Assembly (NCBI GenBank): GCA_050847315.1
Contig: CP193791.1
Length of the DNA stretch: 64,000 nt
Strand: one strand, 5' to 3'
Origin: Cedecea sp000277545
GTDB taxonomy: Bacteria; Pseudomonadota; Gammaproteobacteria; Enterobacterales; Enterobacteriaceae
Shown: positions 16,769 to 24,464 of the stretch, piece after piece
How positions within the stretch are numbered: position 1 is the stretch's first letter
Layout: every line of letters starts with the position of its first letter
The notes under the pieces: generated by a model
Databases searched by the model: none
What the model was told of the DNA's origin: nothing
Seen by the model: only the letters and a program-made list of their open reading frames with translations
Translations under genes and position numbers: made by a program

Positions 16769-16961
16769 ATGTCTCTCCTTGATAAACTCAACTTAACATT
16801 CCATTTCTTCATAGCTTATAACATGGGATTGCAAAAGCAAGGTGATTTATAACCAGTAATTAAACAAAGAGTTAATATTGAAAAGAAAAAACCCAATAAC
16901 ATAAAAAATAAAATAACCCTCTGTAATAGCAGGCAATATTAACCCATAATTTAATAGGCCA

Positions 16962-19115
16962 CTACGCCGGACGTAGCCCCAAAATCACCTCCAGCGGCTT
17001 AGGCGGGCTGAAATAATAGCCCTGCAGCCGGTCGCAGCCTGCCCGGCCAAGCAGCTTGAGCTGCTCTTCGTTTTCCACGCCCTCCGCCGTCACTGCCATC
17101 CCCAGCGCGGTGGCAATACGTACCGTTCCATTCACCAGCGCCAGCGCTTGTTCATCGCTGTCCACCAGTCCGGCCAGGGACTTGTCTATTTTGATGGTGT
17201 CAAAGTTAAAACGTCGCAAATAGCCGATGCTCGAATAGCCGTTGCCGAAGTCGTCCAGCGCCACCGCCGTGCCCTGAGACTTAAGATTGCGAATTGCCGT
17301 CAGGGCGCGCTCCGGGTTTTCCAGCACATAGCTTTCCGTCACTTCCAGTTCAAGCCTTTGCGCCGGGAACGCCGTTTCCTGTAGCACCCGGGCAACCTTA
17401 TCTTCAAATTCCGGGTCGCGGAACTGCGCCGGAGAAATGTTTACCGACAGCCGCAGATCCTCATGGGGAGCTAAATCACAGCACGCCTGGCGGAGCACAA
17501 ACAATCCGAGCGAATAGATAAGACCGCTCGTTTCAGCCACGGGAATAAACTCATCTGGCAACAGTTCTCCTCCTGGGCGACGCGGCCAGCGTACCAGCGC
17601 TTCCACACCGGCCATCGCCTGGCTACGTGCATCCATAATCGGCTGGTACCAAACCTCAAACTCATTCCGTAGAAGGCCCGCGCGAATGTCATTTTCGATG
17701 GTTAAACGGCGCTCGCGAACATTATTCAACGCAGCATCATAATAAGTCGTGCGACCTTTTCCGGTAATTTTAGAGTGATACATAGCGATATCGGCCCGGC
17801 GGAACAGCTCCGAGCTGCTGCAATCCACCAGCGAGCCCGAAGCTATTCCGATACTGGCGCTAATATGAAGGGTACTTTCTCCCACGGGGACAGGCTGGCT
17901 AAGAAAATCCAGGACTGAACCCGCGAAGGCGGCTGAGTGTTCCCCGGCCCTCTCCCCGCCGATCATCATGGCAAATTCATCCCCTCCCATGCGCACCAGC
18001 ATGCCGTTTGGTGGCACGCGATCGCGAAGAGCATGAGCAATGGTCACGATTAACTGGTCGCCTTTATCGTGCCCGTAAATATCATTCACGTCCTTAAAAC
18101 CATCGAGATCGATAAATACCACGCTTTTTTCGTCGCTATCTCCCCGTTTGCTGATGGTTTCCAGCCGCTCGATGAGCGCTCGTCGGTTAGGTAAATGGCT
18201 GAGCCAGTCGGTTAACGCGATATTTCTCGCCTGCTTTTCACCTCGAGCCAGCTTGTACAGCCCCAGGCTGCTGATGACGATAAAGACCAGGATTAGCACC
18301 GCCGCAAGCATCGTAATGCGCATAATATCTGCCGAAGCGGCGCGGGCCGCCTCTGCTCCAGGCAGCCGCGGCTGCCAGCTAAGGTATCCCAGCGTTTCAC
18401 CGGAGGCGCTGTTCAGCGGGACACTTGAAGAATCAGATGGCGTGGGCGTCAGGCGTAGGTTTTCAATCTGAAACGTGTTTCCCAGCTCTTTTAGCATCGA
18501 GTTATTAATCTGACGACCAATCACCAGGTAACGGCGCGTGGCGTCGTGAACCTGAAGCCGCCCCAACATGGGCCGAATCAGCCCAATGCCAATAAACGAA
18601 ACGCCGCTCTCGGTTTGCGTGATCCCGGCAAAAATTTTTTTGTCGTCTTTAAGCGTTTGCGCGTTCTGGTGGACGAGGGACGCAAACCCCTTCCCAAGTT
18701 GAGAAATGTTTTGCCCCGTTACGCGTTGCCCACGAAACGAGCCCCAAAGCACATTGAACCCTTCATCCAGCACGTACACGCCATCATAGAGGTTATTGAT
18801 TTTGTAACCCGCGCCCCAGGTGTTATACAGCCAGTTAACGTCCAGCTCAGGGCGATAAACTTGATTTACGGCATCGTCCCAGACCGCATTATCAATAACC
18901 AACGCCCACACGCGGTTGACCGAAGTCTGTATGGCCCCCTGTACCGACAGGGCGCTTCGGTGTTCATCTATCTCATTGGTTTTACTGCTAATAAGGTGAA
19001 ATGAAAGGTAGAGGAGCGCGATAATAGACACGATCAGCCCGATACCTGCCATAAACACCATGGCAAACAGGGCTCCAGCAACGGGCGTGCTTTTCCAGCT
19101 AAGAGGATTACGCAA
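16962..19115 (-). CDS. CHASE4-GGDEF-EAL cyclic-di-GMP signalling protein
   Basis: Inner-membrane c-di-GMP enzyme of 717 aa. Two membrane helices (about 15-40 and 268-290) bracket a periplasmic CHASE4-type sensor (WDDAVNQVYRPELDVNWLYN). The GGDEF domain keeps its catalytic motif (MGGDEF) and the substrate loop (DLDGFKDVND). The EAL domain keeps EAL (GVEALVRW), DDFGNGYSS, KIDKSL and AEGVE. Both domains therefore look competent, giving a possible bifunctional cyclase/phosphodiesterase. It starts at ATG 19115. The pga operon (54 kb) and fimbriae are plausible outputs but nothing in the sequence links them. Confidence 0.9.
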   Translation of the reverse strand: MRNPLSWKSTPVAGALFAMVFMAGIGLIVSIIALLYLSFHLISSKTNEIDEHRSALSVQGAIQTSVNRVWALVIDNAVWDDAVNQVYRPELDVNWLYNTWGAGYKINNLYDGVYVLDEGFNVLWGSFRGQRVTGQNISQLGKGFASLVHQNAQTLKDDKKIFAGITQTESGVSFIGIGLIRPMLGRLQVHDATRRYLVIGRQINNSMLKELGNTFQIENLRLTPTPSDSSSVPLNSASGETLGYLSWQPRLPGAEAARAASADIMRITMLAAVLILVFIVISSLGLYKLARGEKQARNIALTDWLSHLPNRRALIERLETISKRGDSDEKSVVFIDLDGFKDVNDIYGHDKGDQLIVTIAHALRDRVPPNGMLVRMGGDEFAMMIGGERAGEHSAAFAGSVLDFLSQPVPVGESTLHISASIGIASGSLVDCSSSELFRRADIAMYHSKITGKGRTTYYDAALNNVRERRLTIENDIRAGLLRNEFEVWYQPIMDARSQAMAGVEALVRWPRRPGGELLPDEFIPVAETSGLIYSLGLFVLRQACCDLAPHEDLRLSVNISPAQFRDPEFEDKVARVLQETAFPAQRLELEVTESYVLENPERALTAIRNLKSQGTAVALDDFGNGYSSIGYLRRFNFDTIKIDKSLAGLVDSDEQALALVNGTVRIATALGMAVTAEGVENEEQLKLLGRAGCDRLQGYYFSPPKPLEVILGLRPA

Positions 19116-19216
19116 TTTCAGCTCTCTTCTAAGTGAAATAACGTGAAGGTTTTTAGGCTTTTGATTTAGAGAAGTGCTTTTACCGTAAAATAAGCGTAAT
19201 ACACCCTGAGGAAAGC

Positions 19217-19241
19217 GCTGCCCGAATCATTAACGGGCAGC
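19217..19241 (-). terminator. Hairpin after mdtI
   Basis: Perfect 8-bp stem GCTGCCCG / CGGGCAGC with a 9-nt loop, 9 bp past the mdtI stop. No strong T-tract on the minus strand, so efficiency is uncertain. Confidence 0.5.
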
Positions 19242-19249
19242 GTGATGGA

Positions 19250-19579
19250 TCAGGCAATTTTGATAATAACCATCCCTACCAGCAACAAACTTAGTCCAAC
19301 CCAACCTTTGCGGTTAAGGCGCTGGCCGAAGAGGATCCAGCCCGCGGCCACGGTGGCGGCGATACCAAACCCGCCCCAGAGCGCATAGGCGACGGATAAC
19401 TCAATGCCTTTAACGGCCTGAGCCAGGGCGCTGAACGCGGCCAGCACGGCCAGCAGAGACAGCACACCGTAAATCGGGCGTTTGAAACCATCAGATTGTT
19501 TTAAAAAGATATTGGCGACGATTTCCAGAATAATGGCTAACGCTAGCCACAGGGCGTGTACCCACTCAAACGACTGCAT
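19250..19579 (-). CDS. mdtI: Spermidine exporter subunit MdtI (SMR family)
   Basis: Four-helix small multidrug resistance protein, 109 aa as in E. coli, forming a heteromer with MdtJ for spermidine export across the inner membrane. The membrane Glu in ALAIILEIVANIFLKQSDGF and the AYALWGGFGI helix are conserved. Its start overlaps the mdtJ 3' end by 14 bp, so the two are translationally coupled. Confidence 0.93.
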   Translation of the reverse strand: MQSFEWVHALWLALAIILEIVANIFLKQSDGFKRPIYGVLSLLAVLAAFSALAQAVKGIELSVAYALWGGFGIAATVAAGWILFGQRLNRKGWVGLSLLLVGMVIIKIA

Positions 19580-19940
19580 GATGCTCCCCTTTCTCTGATA
19601 TCACCGGGCGTGATTTTTTCTCTCGCGTACCCGATTTAATCAGCGCAATACCAATAACCAGCGTAGTTAAGCCAAGTATTTTTAGCGGTGAAATGGACTC
19701 ATCAAACAGCATGACGCTGAAGATGGTAATAAACAGAATACCGATGCCTTCCCACATGGCATATGCCACGCCAAGGGCGATTTTTTTCACCGAAAACGCC
19801 AGAAAAATATAGGAGATCGCGATCATGACCAGCATGAAAATATACCCCATATTACTTTCGTTTACGCTTGACCATTTCATTGACAAGGTGCCGGTAATTT
19901 CGGCAACGATGGCTAATCCCAATAAAACCCAATAAATCAT
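19566..19940 (-). CDS. mdtJ: Spermidine exporter subunit MdtJ (SMR family)
   Basis: Partner SMR subunit (124 aa). MIYWVLLGLAIVAEITGTLS carries the essential membrane Glu, and KKIALGVAYAMWEGIGILFI is near-identical to E. coli. Start ATG 19940 follows GAGAGAA; an earlier in-frame ATG at 19985 would add residues absent from E. coli MdtJ. A long leader with a short reading frame precedes the gene; in E. coli a leader peptide (MdtU) makes mdtJI respond to spermidine. Confidence 0.93.
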   Translation of the reverse strand: MIYWVLLGLAIVAEITGTLSMKWSSVNESNMGYIFMLVMIAISYIFLAFSVKKIALGVAYAMWEGIGILFITIFSVMLFDESISPLKILGLTTLVIGIALIKSGTREKKSRPVISEKGEHHAVV

Positions 19941-20049
19941 GATTTCTCTCCTGACAGAGAAAATAAAGATACAAAAAACCGACAAGCCACGTCACACGAC
20001 GAGCAAGCGAAAATTTGAAAACCAGAAAAAAAATGTCAGAAGAAAGGGA

Positions 20050-20148
20050 CTATAGCGCGTTGCGCCAGTGCTGCTCACCAGAGAGTGAAGATGTAGATGT
20101 GATAAAAACAGAATGCTGATTGAATGAAGTGCTGAACGTATTGTCCAT
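20050..20148 (-). CDS. Candidate leader peptide upstream of mdtJI (MdtU-like)
   Basis: A 32-codon frame (begins MDNTFSTSFNQHSV, ends WRNAL) on the mdtJI strand, ending 110 nt before mdtJ. It is followed by a T-rich, C-containing stretch that would suit Rho-dependent termination. E. coli has a leader ORF of similar length here that couples spermidine to mdtJI expression. Length and position fit, but I cannot recall the E. coli peptide well enough to claim homology. A longer overlapping frame (19992-20183) is the alternative. Confidence 0.4.
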   Translation of the reverse strand: MDNTFSTSFNQHSVFITSTSSLSGEQHWRNAL

Positions 20149-20401
20149 AATATTTCCAACTTACCCGCGGTGTTGCTTCTCATCAGTTGCGGATAGAAAA
20201 TTGTCCTCAGTAGTTAAACACGGTGATTTTATACCATAATTCGGTATGTTAGCGGCTGACCTTTACACTCCTTTACGCAAAACGACAGCAAAAACACAAT
20301 GTATCAAACTGTTTTTAACGTTTAAAATAACGTAATAAAGGGACACCTGTTTTAACGGTGGTGTATTATTCCCCCGCCCGCACACTGGAGAACCCGCCAC
20401 G

Positions 20402-21436
20402 ATGGCAAAACCAATTATTACACTCAAAGCACTGAAGGCCGTGATCATGCTGGGCATGCTGGTCATTATTTTGGTGGGTATTAAAGCGGCTGCCGACATC
20501 ATCGTGCCATTTATTCTGGCGCTATTTATTGCCGTTATTCTAAACCCGCTAATTCGTCGTCTTGAACGGCTTCGGGTGCCGCGCGTGCTGGCCATCAGCC
20601 TGGTGATTGTCGTCATTATCCTGAGCATGGTGCTGCTGCTGGCCTATCTCGGCACTTCGCTAAACGAACTTGCGCGGACCCTGCCGCAGTACCGCTCTTC
20701 ATTGGTGGTGCCGTTAAAAACCCTTGAACCCTGGCTGCAGCGCGCGGGAATTTCTGTTTCTGTCGATGAGTTAATGAAGTATGTCGATCCTAATGCCCTG
20801 ATGACGCTGGTTACCGGTCTGCTGACGCAGCTTTCCAACGCGATGACATCTATCTTTTTACTGCTGCTGACCGTGGTGTTTATGCTGATTGAGGTCCCTC
20901 AACTGCCGCGCAAGCTGCAGCAGCTGATGGCTCGCCCGGAAGAAGGTATGGGTGCCATTCAGCGTGCGCTGGACAGCGTCAGCCATTATTTGGTGCTAAA
21001 AACGGCCATCAGCATCGTCACCGGCCTTGTCGTATGGAGCATGCTTGCCGCCCTTGACGTCCGCTTTGCCTTTATCTGGGGGCTGCTGGCCTTCGCACTC
21101 AACTATATTCCAAACATCGGCTCCGTGCTGGCGGCCATCCCGCCGGTGGTGCAGGTTCTGGTATTTAACGGGTTGTACGAGGCCCTGATTGTCGTCGCGG
21201 GTTATCTTCTGATTAACCTGGTGTTTGGCAATATCCTGGAGCCGCGCATGATGGGCCGAGGGCTTGGGCTCTCTACGCTGGTGGTATTCTTGTCACTCAT
21301 CTTCTGGGGTTGGCTGCTCGGCCCGGTCGGTATGCTGCTGTCCGTGCCGCTGACGATTGCGGTGAAGATTGCGCTGGAACAAACGGAAGGCGGGAAAAGT
21401 ATTGCGGTGCTGCTGAGTGATATGAGCAAGTCCTGA
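20402..21436 (+). CDS. tqsA: AI-2 exporter/quorum-sensing transporter TqsA
   Basis: Polytopic AI-2E family protein of 344 aa, identical in length to E. coli TqsA (YdgG), which promotes export of autoinducer-2 and affects biofilm formation. Conserved blocks: MAKPIITL, IIVPFILALFIAVILNPL, FAFIWGLLAFALNYIPNIGSVLAAIPP (one continuous helix-loop region), LVFGNILEPR and SLIFWGWLLGPVGMLLSVPL. Divergent from mdtJI as in E. coli. The downstream pntAB genes of E. coli are missing here, so synteny breaks at this point. Confidence 0.94.
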   Translation: MAKPIITLKALKAVIMLGMLVIILVGIKAAADIIVPFILALFIAVILNPLIRRLERLRVPRVLAISLVIVVIILSMVLLLAYLGTSLNELARTLPQYRSSLVVPLKTLEPWLQRAGISVSVDELMKYVDPNALMTLVTGLLTQLSNAMTSIFLLLLTVVFMLIEVPQLPRKLQQLMARPEEGMGAIQRALDSVSHYLVLKTAISIVTGLVVWSMLAALDVRFAFIWGLLAFALNYIPNIGSVLAAIPPVVQVLVFNGLYEALIVVAGYLLINLVFGNILEPRMMGRGLGLSTLVVFLSLIFWGWLLGPVGMLLSVPLTIAVKIALEQTEGGKSIAVLLSDMSKS

Positions 21437-21446
21437 TGATTTTGCC

Positions 21447-21468
21447 CCTCTCCCCGGAGGGGGAGAGG
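21447..21468 (+). repeat. GC-rich hairpin repeat, copy 1 (CCTCTCCCC type)
   Basis: Stem CCTCTCCCC / GGGGAGAGG, 4-nt loop, 11 bp after the tqsA stop. First of two related hairpins in the convergent gap. Confidence 0.7.
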
Positions 21469-21494
21469 TAAGATCACATGCAATATGTTTTATC

Positions 21495-21527
21495 CCCTCT
21501 CCCTTTGGGAGAGGGTTAGGGTGAGGG
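21495..21527 (+). repeat. GC-rich hairpin repeat, copy 2 with GTTAGGGTGAGGG tail
   Basis: Stem CCCTCTCCC / GGGAGAGGG, 3-nt loop, followed by TTAGGGTGAGGG. This is a dispersed intergenic repeat type common near gene ends in Enterobacteriaceae. Here it lies between convergent genes and probably also terminates transcription. Confidence 0.7.
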
Positions 21528-21532
21528 AAAAA

Positions 21533-22147
21533 TCACTCCGGATCTAACTCAAAACGCTCCGCAATATACCCCAGCGCCTGCGACACGCCATCCGCGCTAA
21601 TGGTATGCACCACGCCGGGTTCAAACAGCGTTTCAACTTCCGCGCCAGCTTCAATTAACGCCGCGGCAGCCGCTTCACTTTCAGCCCACGGAATCACCTG
21701 ATCCGCCATACCATGAATCAACAGCGCCGACGCATCTGCCGCCACGTGATACGGTTTGGGTGAAGCAAGACGCCCGGAAAATGCCACTACGCCCGCCAGT
21801 GGAAAACGGGAAGTAGCCAGAACATCCAGGGCCATGATAGATCCCTGAGAGAAGCCCAGCAGAATGACCTGATCTTTACCCGGCGTCACGTCATGCTGCT
21901 TAAAAATAGCTTCCAGCTTCGCATCAAACGCGGCCCGGGCCTCTATCACTCGCTGCGGGCGGTTTTGTGCTGTCACGCCCTCCAGGCTGAACCACTGCCA
22001 GGCATCGCCGCCGCCGTCAAAAGGCTCGCTGCCGTTCGGGGAGGCAAATAGCACTTCCGGCATAACCTGCTGGACAAAAAGCCCCAGCCCTTCGAGATCC
22101 GCCCCGGAACTCCCTACCCCATGCAACATCACGATCAGTTTTTTCAT
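21533..22147 (-). CDS. Carboxylesterase / phospholipase-type alpha-beta hydrolase (YpfH-like)
   Basis: Cytoplasmic serine hydrolase, 204 aa, of the bacterial carboxylesterase family (PF02230-like). Nucleophile elbow GFSQGS, acid in HGMADQVIP, His in VVHTISADG, oxyanion region HGVGSSGADL. The family hydrolyses short-chain esters; the E. coli relative is YpfH. Natural substrate not deducible. Stands alone. Confidence 0.85.
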   Translation of the reverse strand: MKKLIVMLHGVGSSGADLEGLGLFVQQVMPEVLFASPNGSEPFDGGGDAWQWFSLEGVTAQNRPQRVIEARAAFDAKLEAIFKQHDVTPGKDQVILLGFSQGSIMALDVLATSRFPLAGVVAFSGRLASPKPYHVAADASALLIHGMADQVIPWAESEAAAAALIEAGAEVETLFEPGVVHTISADGVSQALGYIAERFELDPE

Positions 22148-22263
22148 TTCCCTGCCCTGTGCTCAAACCTGAATGAATATCCTCGCAGGCGGCTACCTTA
22201 TCGCGATCCCCCCTTCACAACAAGTCAACCGCCGCTAAATACGCGGCAATACCGAGCTTGTTT

Positions 22264-22308
22264 TTGAGCAACCGCTCAAGTATATTTCGCGCTTGAGCAA
22301 CCGCTCAA
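22264..22308 (+). promoter_or_regulatory. Two tandem operators upstream of the smvA-like gene
   Basis: Two identical 16-bp palindromes TTGAGCAACCGCTCAA at 22264-22279 and 22293-22308, 13 bp apart, 28 bp before the MFS start, with TATATT between them as a possible -10. Typical of a TetR-family repressor site; the TetR gene after the exporter is the obvious candidate ligand. Confidence 0.8.
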
Positions 22309-22335
22309 ATTTGGATTATTTTAGAGGCATTCAAC

Positions 22336-23841
22336 ATGCGCTTCACTAACCGCTGGCTGACTCTGGCGATCCTGACCAGCACCCTTTTCCTGATCATTAT
22401 AGATATGACGGTGCTTTACACGGCACTGCCCAGGCTCACCCAGGCCTTAAACGCTACGGCGTCTGAAAAACTGTGGATCATTAACGCCTACCCGCTGGTG
22501 GCGGCGGGCCTGCTACCCGGCGCGGGCATGCTGAGTGACCGCCTGGGCCACAAGCTGCTCTTTATGTCCGGATTACCTGTTTTCGGCCTCGCTTCGCTCT
22601 GCGCGGCCTACTCGCCCACGGCTGAACTGCTGATCGCTTCTCGCGTGTTTCTGGCTATAGGTGCCACGATGATGATGCCAGCCACGCTTGCCATCGTGCG
22701 TCAGGTCTTTACCAACGAGCGCGAACGGGCGCTGGCCATCGGCATTTGGTCTGCCGTGGCTTCTGCCGCCGCGGCGCTTGGCCCGGTTATTGGCGGCGTG
22801 CTGCTGGAGTACTTCTGGTGGGGATCGGTCTTCCTGATTAACGTGCCGGTCGTCTTGCTGGTTATCGTTTTTGCCTGGTTCTTGATCCCACGGGATGCGG
22901 GGAACGCCAACCGTCCCTGTGATTTCACCGCTTCACTGCTGATTATGCTTGGCCTTGTAGGCGTGATTTACGCGCTCAAGGAACTCAGCAAGATGGATGC
23001 CTCGTGGCTAACCATCGCCGGCTCTTTGCTGGCTGGCGTCGTCTTTTTAACGCTGTTTGTTCGTCGCCAACAGCGTTCGGCCCAGCCGATGATCGATTTC
23101 TCGCTGTTCCGTAACCGCATGTTTGCCAGCGGCATTAGCGTGGCGATTATCACCATGATCGCGCTAACCGGCATTGAGCTGGTGTTGACCCAGCGCCTGC
23201 AGCTTGTCCTGGGCCTGACGCCGCTGTTAGCCGGGCTGTCGATTCTGCCTATTCCGATTGGCTCGGCCCTGGCTTCACCGCTGGCCGGCGTCGTGCTGCC
23301 ACGCTGGGGCGGCGCAAAACTTATGGTCTTCGGCCTGCTGGTGACAGCGATGGGTATGACGGGTATGGCTTTGCTGGCCGATTACAGTCTGACGCCACAG
23401 CTCGCCGCGCTGTTTGTCATCGGGCTTGGGCTCGGCGTGGCGTTTACCGCCGCATCAACATCCATCATGCTCAATGCCCCGGAAGAAAAAGCCGGCATGG
23501 TCGCCGCGATTGAGGATGTCTCATGGGAAATGGGCGGCGTACTTGGCGTGACGCTGCTGGGCGGCCTGATGACCGCGGTCTACAGCGCAAGCCTGGTGTT
23601 GCCTGAAGGCCTGGTGGCAGGAAACAGCGCGTACGACAGTCTGGATGAGGCTCTGCACCTTGCAGGCTCGATGAGCACGGCAAGCGCCGCCCTGCTGAAA
23701 GAGCTGGCGCGAAACGCCTTCAGCCATGCCTATCTGACGGTGATTATCTGCGCCGCCGTGCTGGTCGCCGTCAGCACCGCGATCTTGAAATATGTGCTGC
23801 GCCAGCCGGAAAAGCTGTCCAGCCAGCGTGTTAAAAACTGA
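22336..23841 (+). CDS. smvA: MFS multidrug/biocide exporter (DHA2 family, SmvA-like)
   Basis: A 14-helix drug:H+ antiporter, 501 aa. Motif C-like region and LWIINAYPLVAAGLLPGAGML with SDRLGHK (motif A) are clear. SmvA of Salmonella and Klebsiella exports methyl viologen, acriflavine, chlorhexidine and other cationic biocides, and is repressed by the TetR protein SmvR. Here two operators precede the gene and a TetR gene follows 41 bp after its stop, on the same strand rather than divergent as in Klebsiella. Subfamily call good; exact orthology to SmvA likely but not proven. Confidence 0.8.
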   Translation: MRFTNRWLTLAILTSTLFLIIIDMTVLYTALPRLTQALNATASEKLWIINAYPLVAAGLLPGAGMLSDRLGHKLLFMSGLPVFGLASLCAAYSPTAELLIASRVFLAIGATMMMPATLAIVRQVFTNERERALAIGIWSAVASAAAALGPVIGGVLLEYFWWGSVFLINVPVVLLVIVFAWFLIPRDAGNANRPCDFTASLLIMLGLVGVIYALKELSKMDASWLTIAGSLLAGVVFLTLFVRRQQRSAQPMIDFSLFRNRMFASGISVAIITMIALTGIELVLTQRLQLVLGLTPLLAGLSILPIPIGSALASPLAGVVLPRWGGAKLMVFGLLVTAMGMTGMALLADYSLTPQLAALFVIGLGLGVAFTAASTSIMLNAPEEKAGMVAAIEDVSWEMGGVLGVTLLGGLMTAVYSASLVLPEGLVAGNSAYDSLDEALHLAGSMSTASAALLKELARNAFSHAYLTVIICAAVLVAVSTAILKYVLRQPEKLSSQRVKN

Positions 23842-23882
23842 TAAGATGCTCCATCAGCGATTCAGATAACCGTGGAAACGTC

Positions 23883-24464
23883 ATGAAAGAAGCACCGGAC
23901 ACGCTAAGAAGCAAAATCCTGAGCGGGGCCATTGAGCTGTTCATTGAGAAAGGCATTGAAAAGGTGACCACCCGCGAACTCACCGAGCGGGTGGGTATTT
24001 CACGGAGCCACATTTACCACTACTTCAGCGACTGGCAAACGCTTTGCATTGAAGCGATGACCGCGTTTTTGATGGCCGATCTGCACAAGTTTACCGCTGA
24101 AACCAACACGTTTTCCCCGGAAGATAAGCTGCAACGCTTGATCCACACGTATCTCCCTCACGCGCCGGACGCTGTCTGGCAGCTTTACGGCGCGCTGTGG
24201 CACCAGGCAGCGCACAGCAGCGTATGGGCCGAGCTTGCGCTGGTGATGACGCAAAAATGGGAAAAAGTGCTGGCCGATATCGTCGATGACGGCATTGCGG
24301 CCGGCGTGTTTAAAGCGGTGGATGCCGCCAGAGCTACGCGCCAGTTTAGCGCCCTGCTCAACGGTTATGCCGACAAACTGCTGGTCGCCTCAGCCCCTGC
24401 CGACAGGCAGCTGGCGCTGGACGACATCGACAGTTTTATTCGCCTGGTCCTGCGGGCGGGTTAA
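23883..24464 (+). CDS. TetR-family repressor, likely of the upstream exporter
   Basis: A 193-aa TetR regulator. N-terminal HTH residues 9-55 (KILSGAIELFIEKGIEKVTT, then RELTERVGISRSHIYHYF); the C-terminal ligand domain is of the SmvR/RutR-like type. It is downstream of the SmvA-like gene and probably co-transcribed, so it would repress its own operon through the tandem palindromes. The last 4 bp overlap the convergent kup-like gene. Confidence 0.85.
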   Translation: MKEAPDTLRSKILSGAIELFIEKGIEKVTTRELTERVGISRSHIYHYFSDWQTLCIEAMTAFLMADLHKFTAETNTFSPEDKLQRLIHTYLPHAPDAVWQLYGALWHQAAHSSVWAELALVMTQKWEKVLADIVDDGIAAGVFKAVDAARATRQFSALLNGYADKLLVASAPADRQLALDDIDSFIRLVLRAG

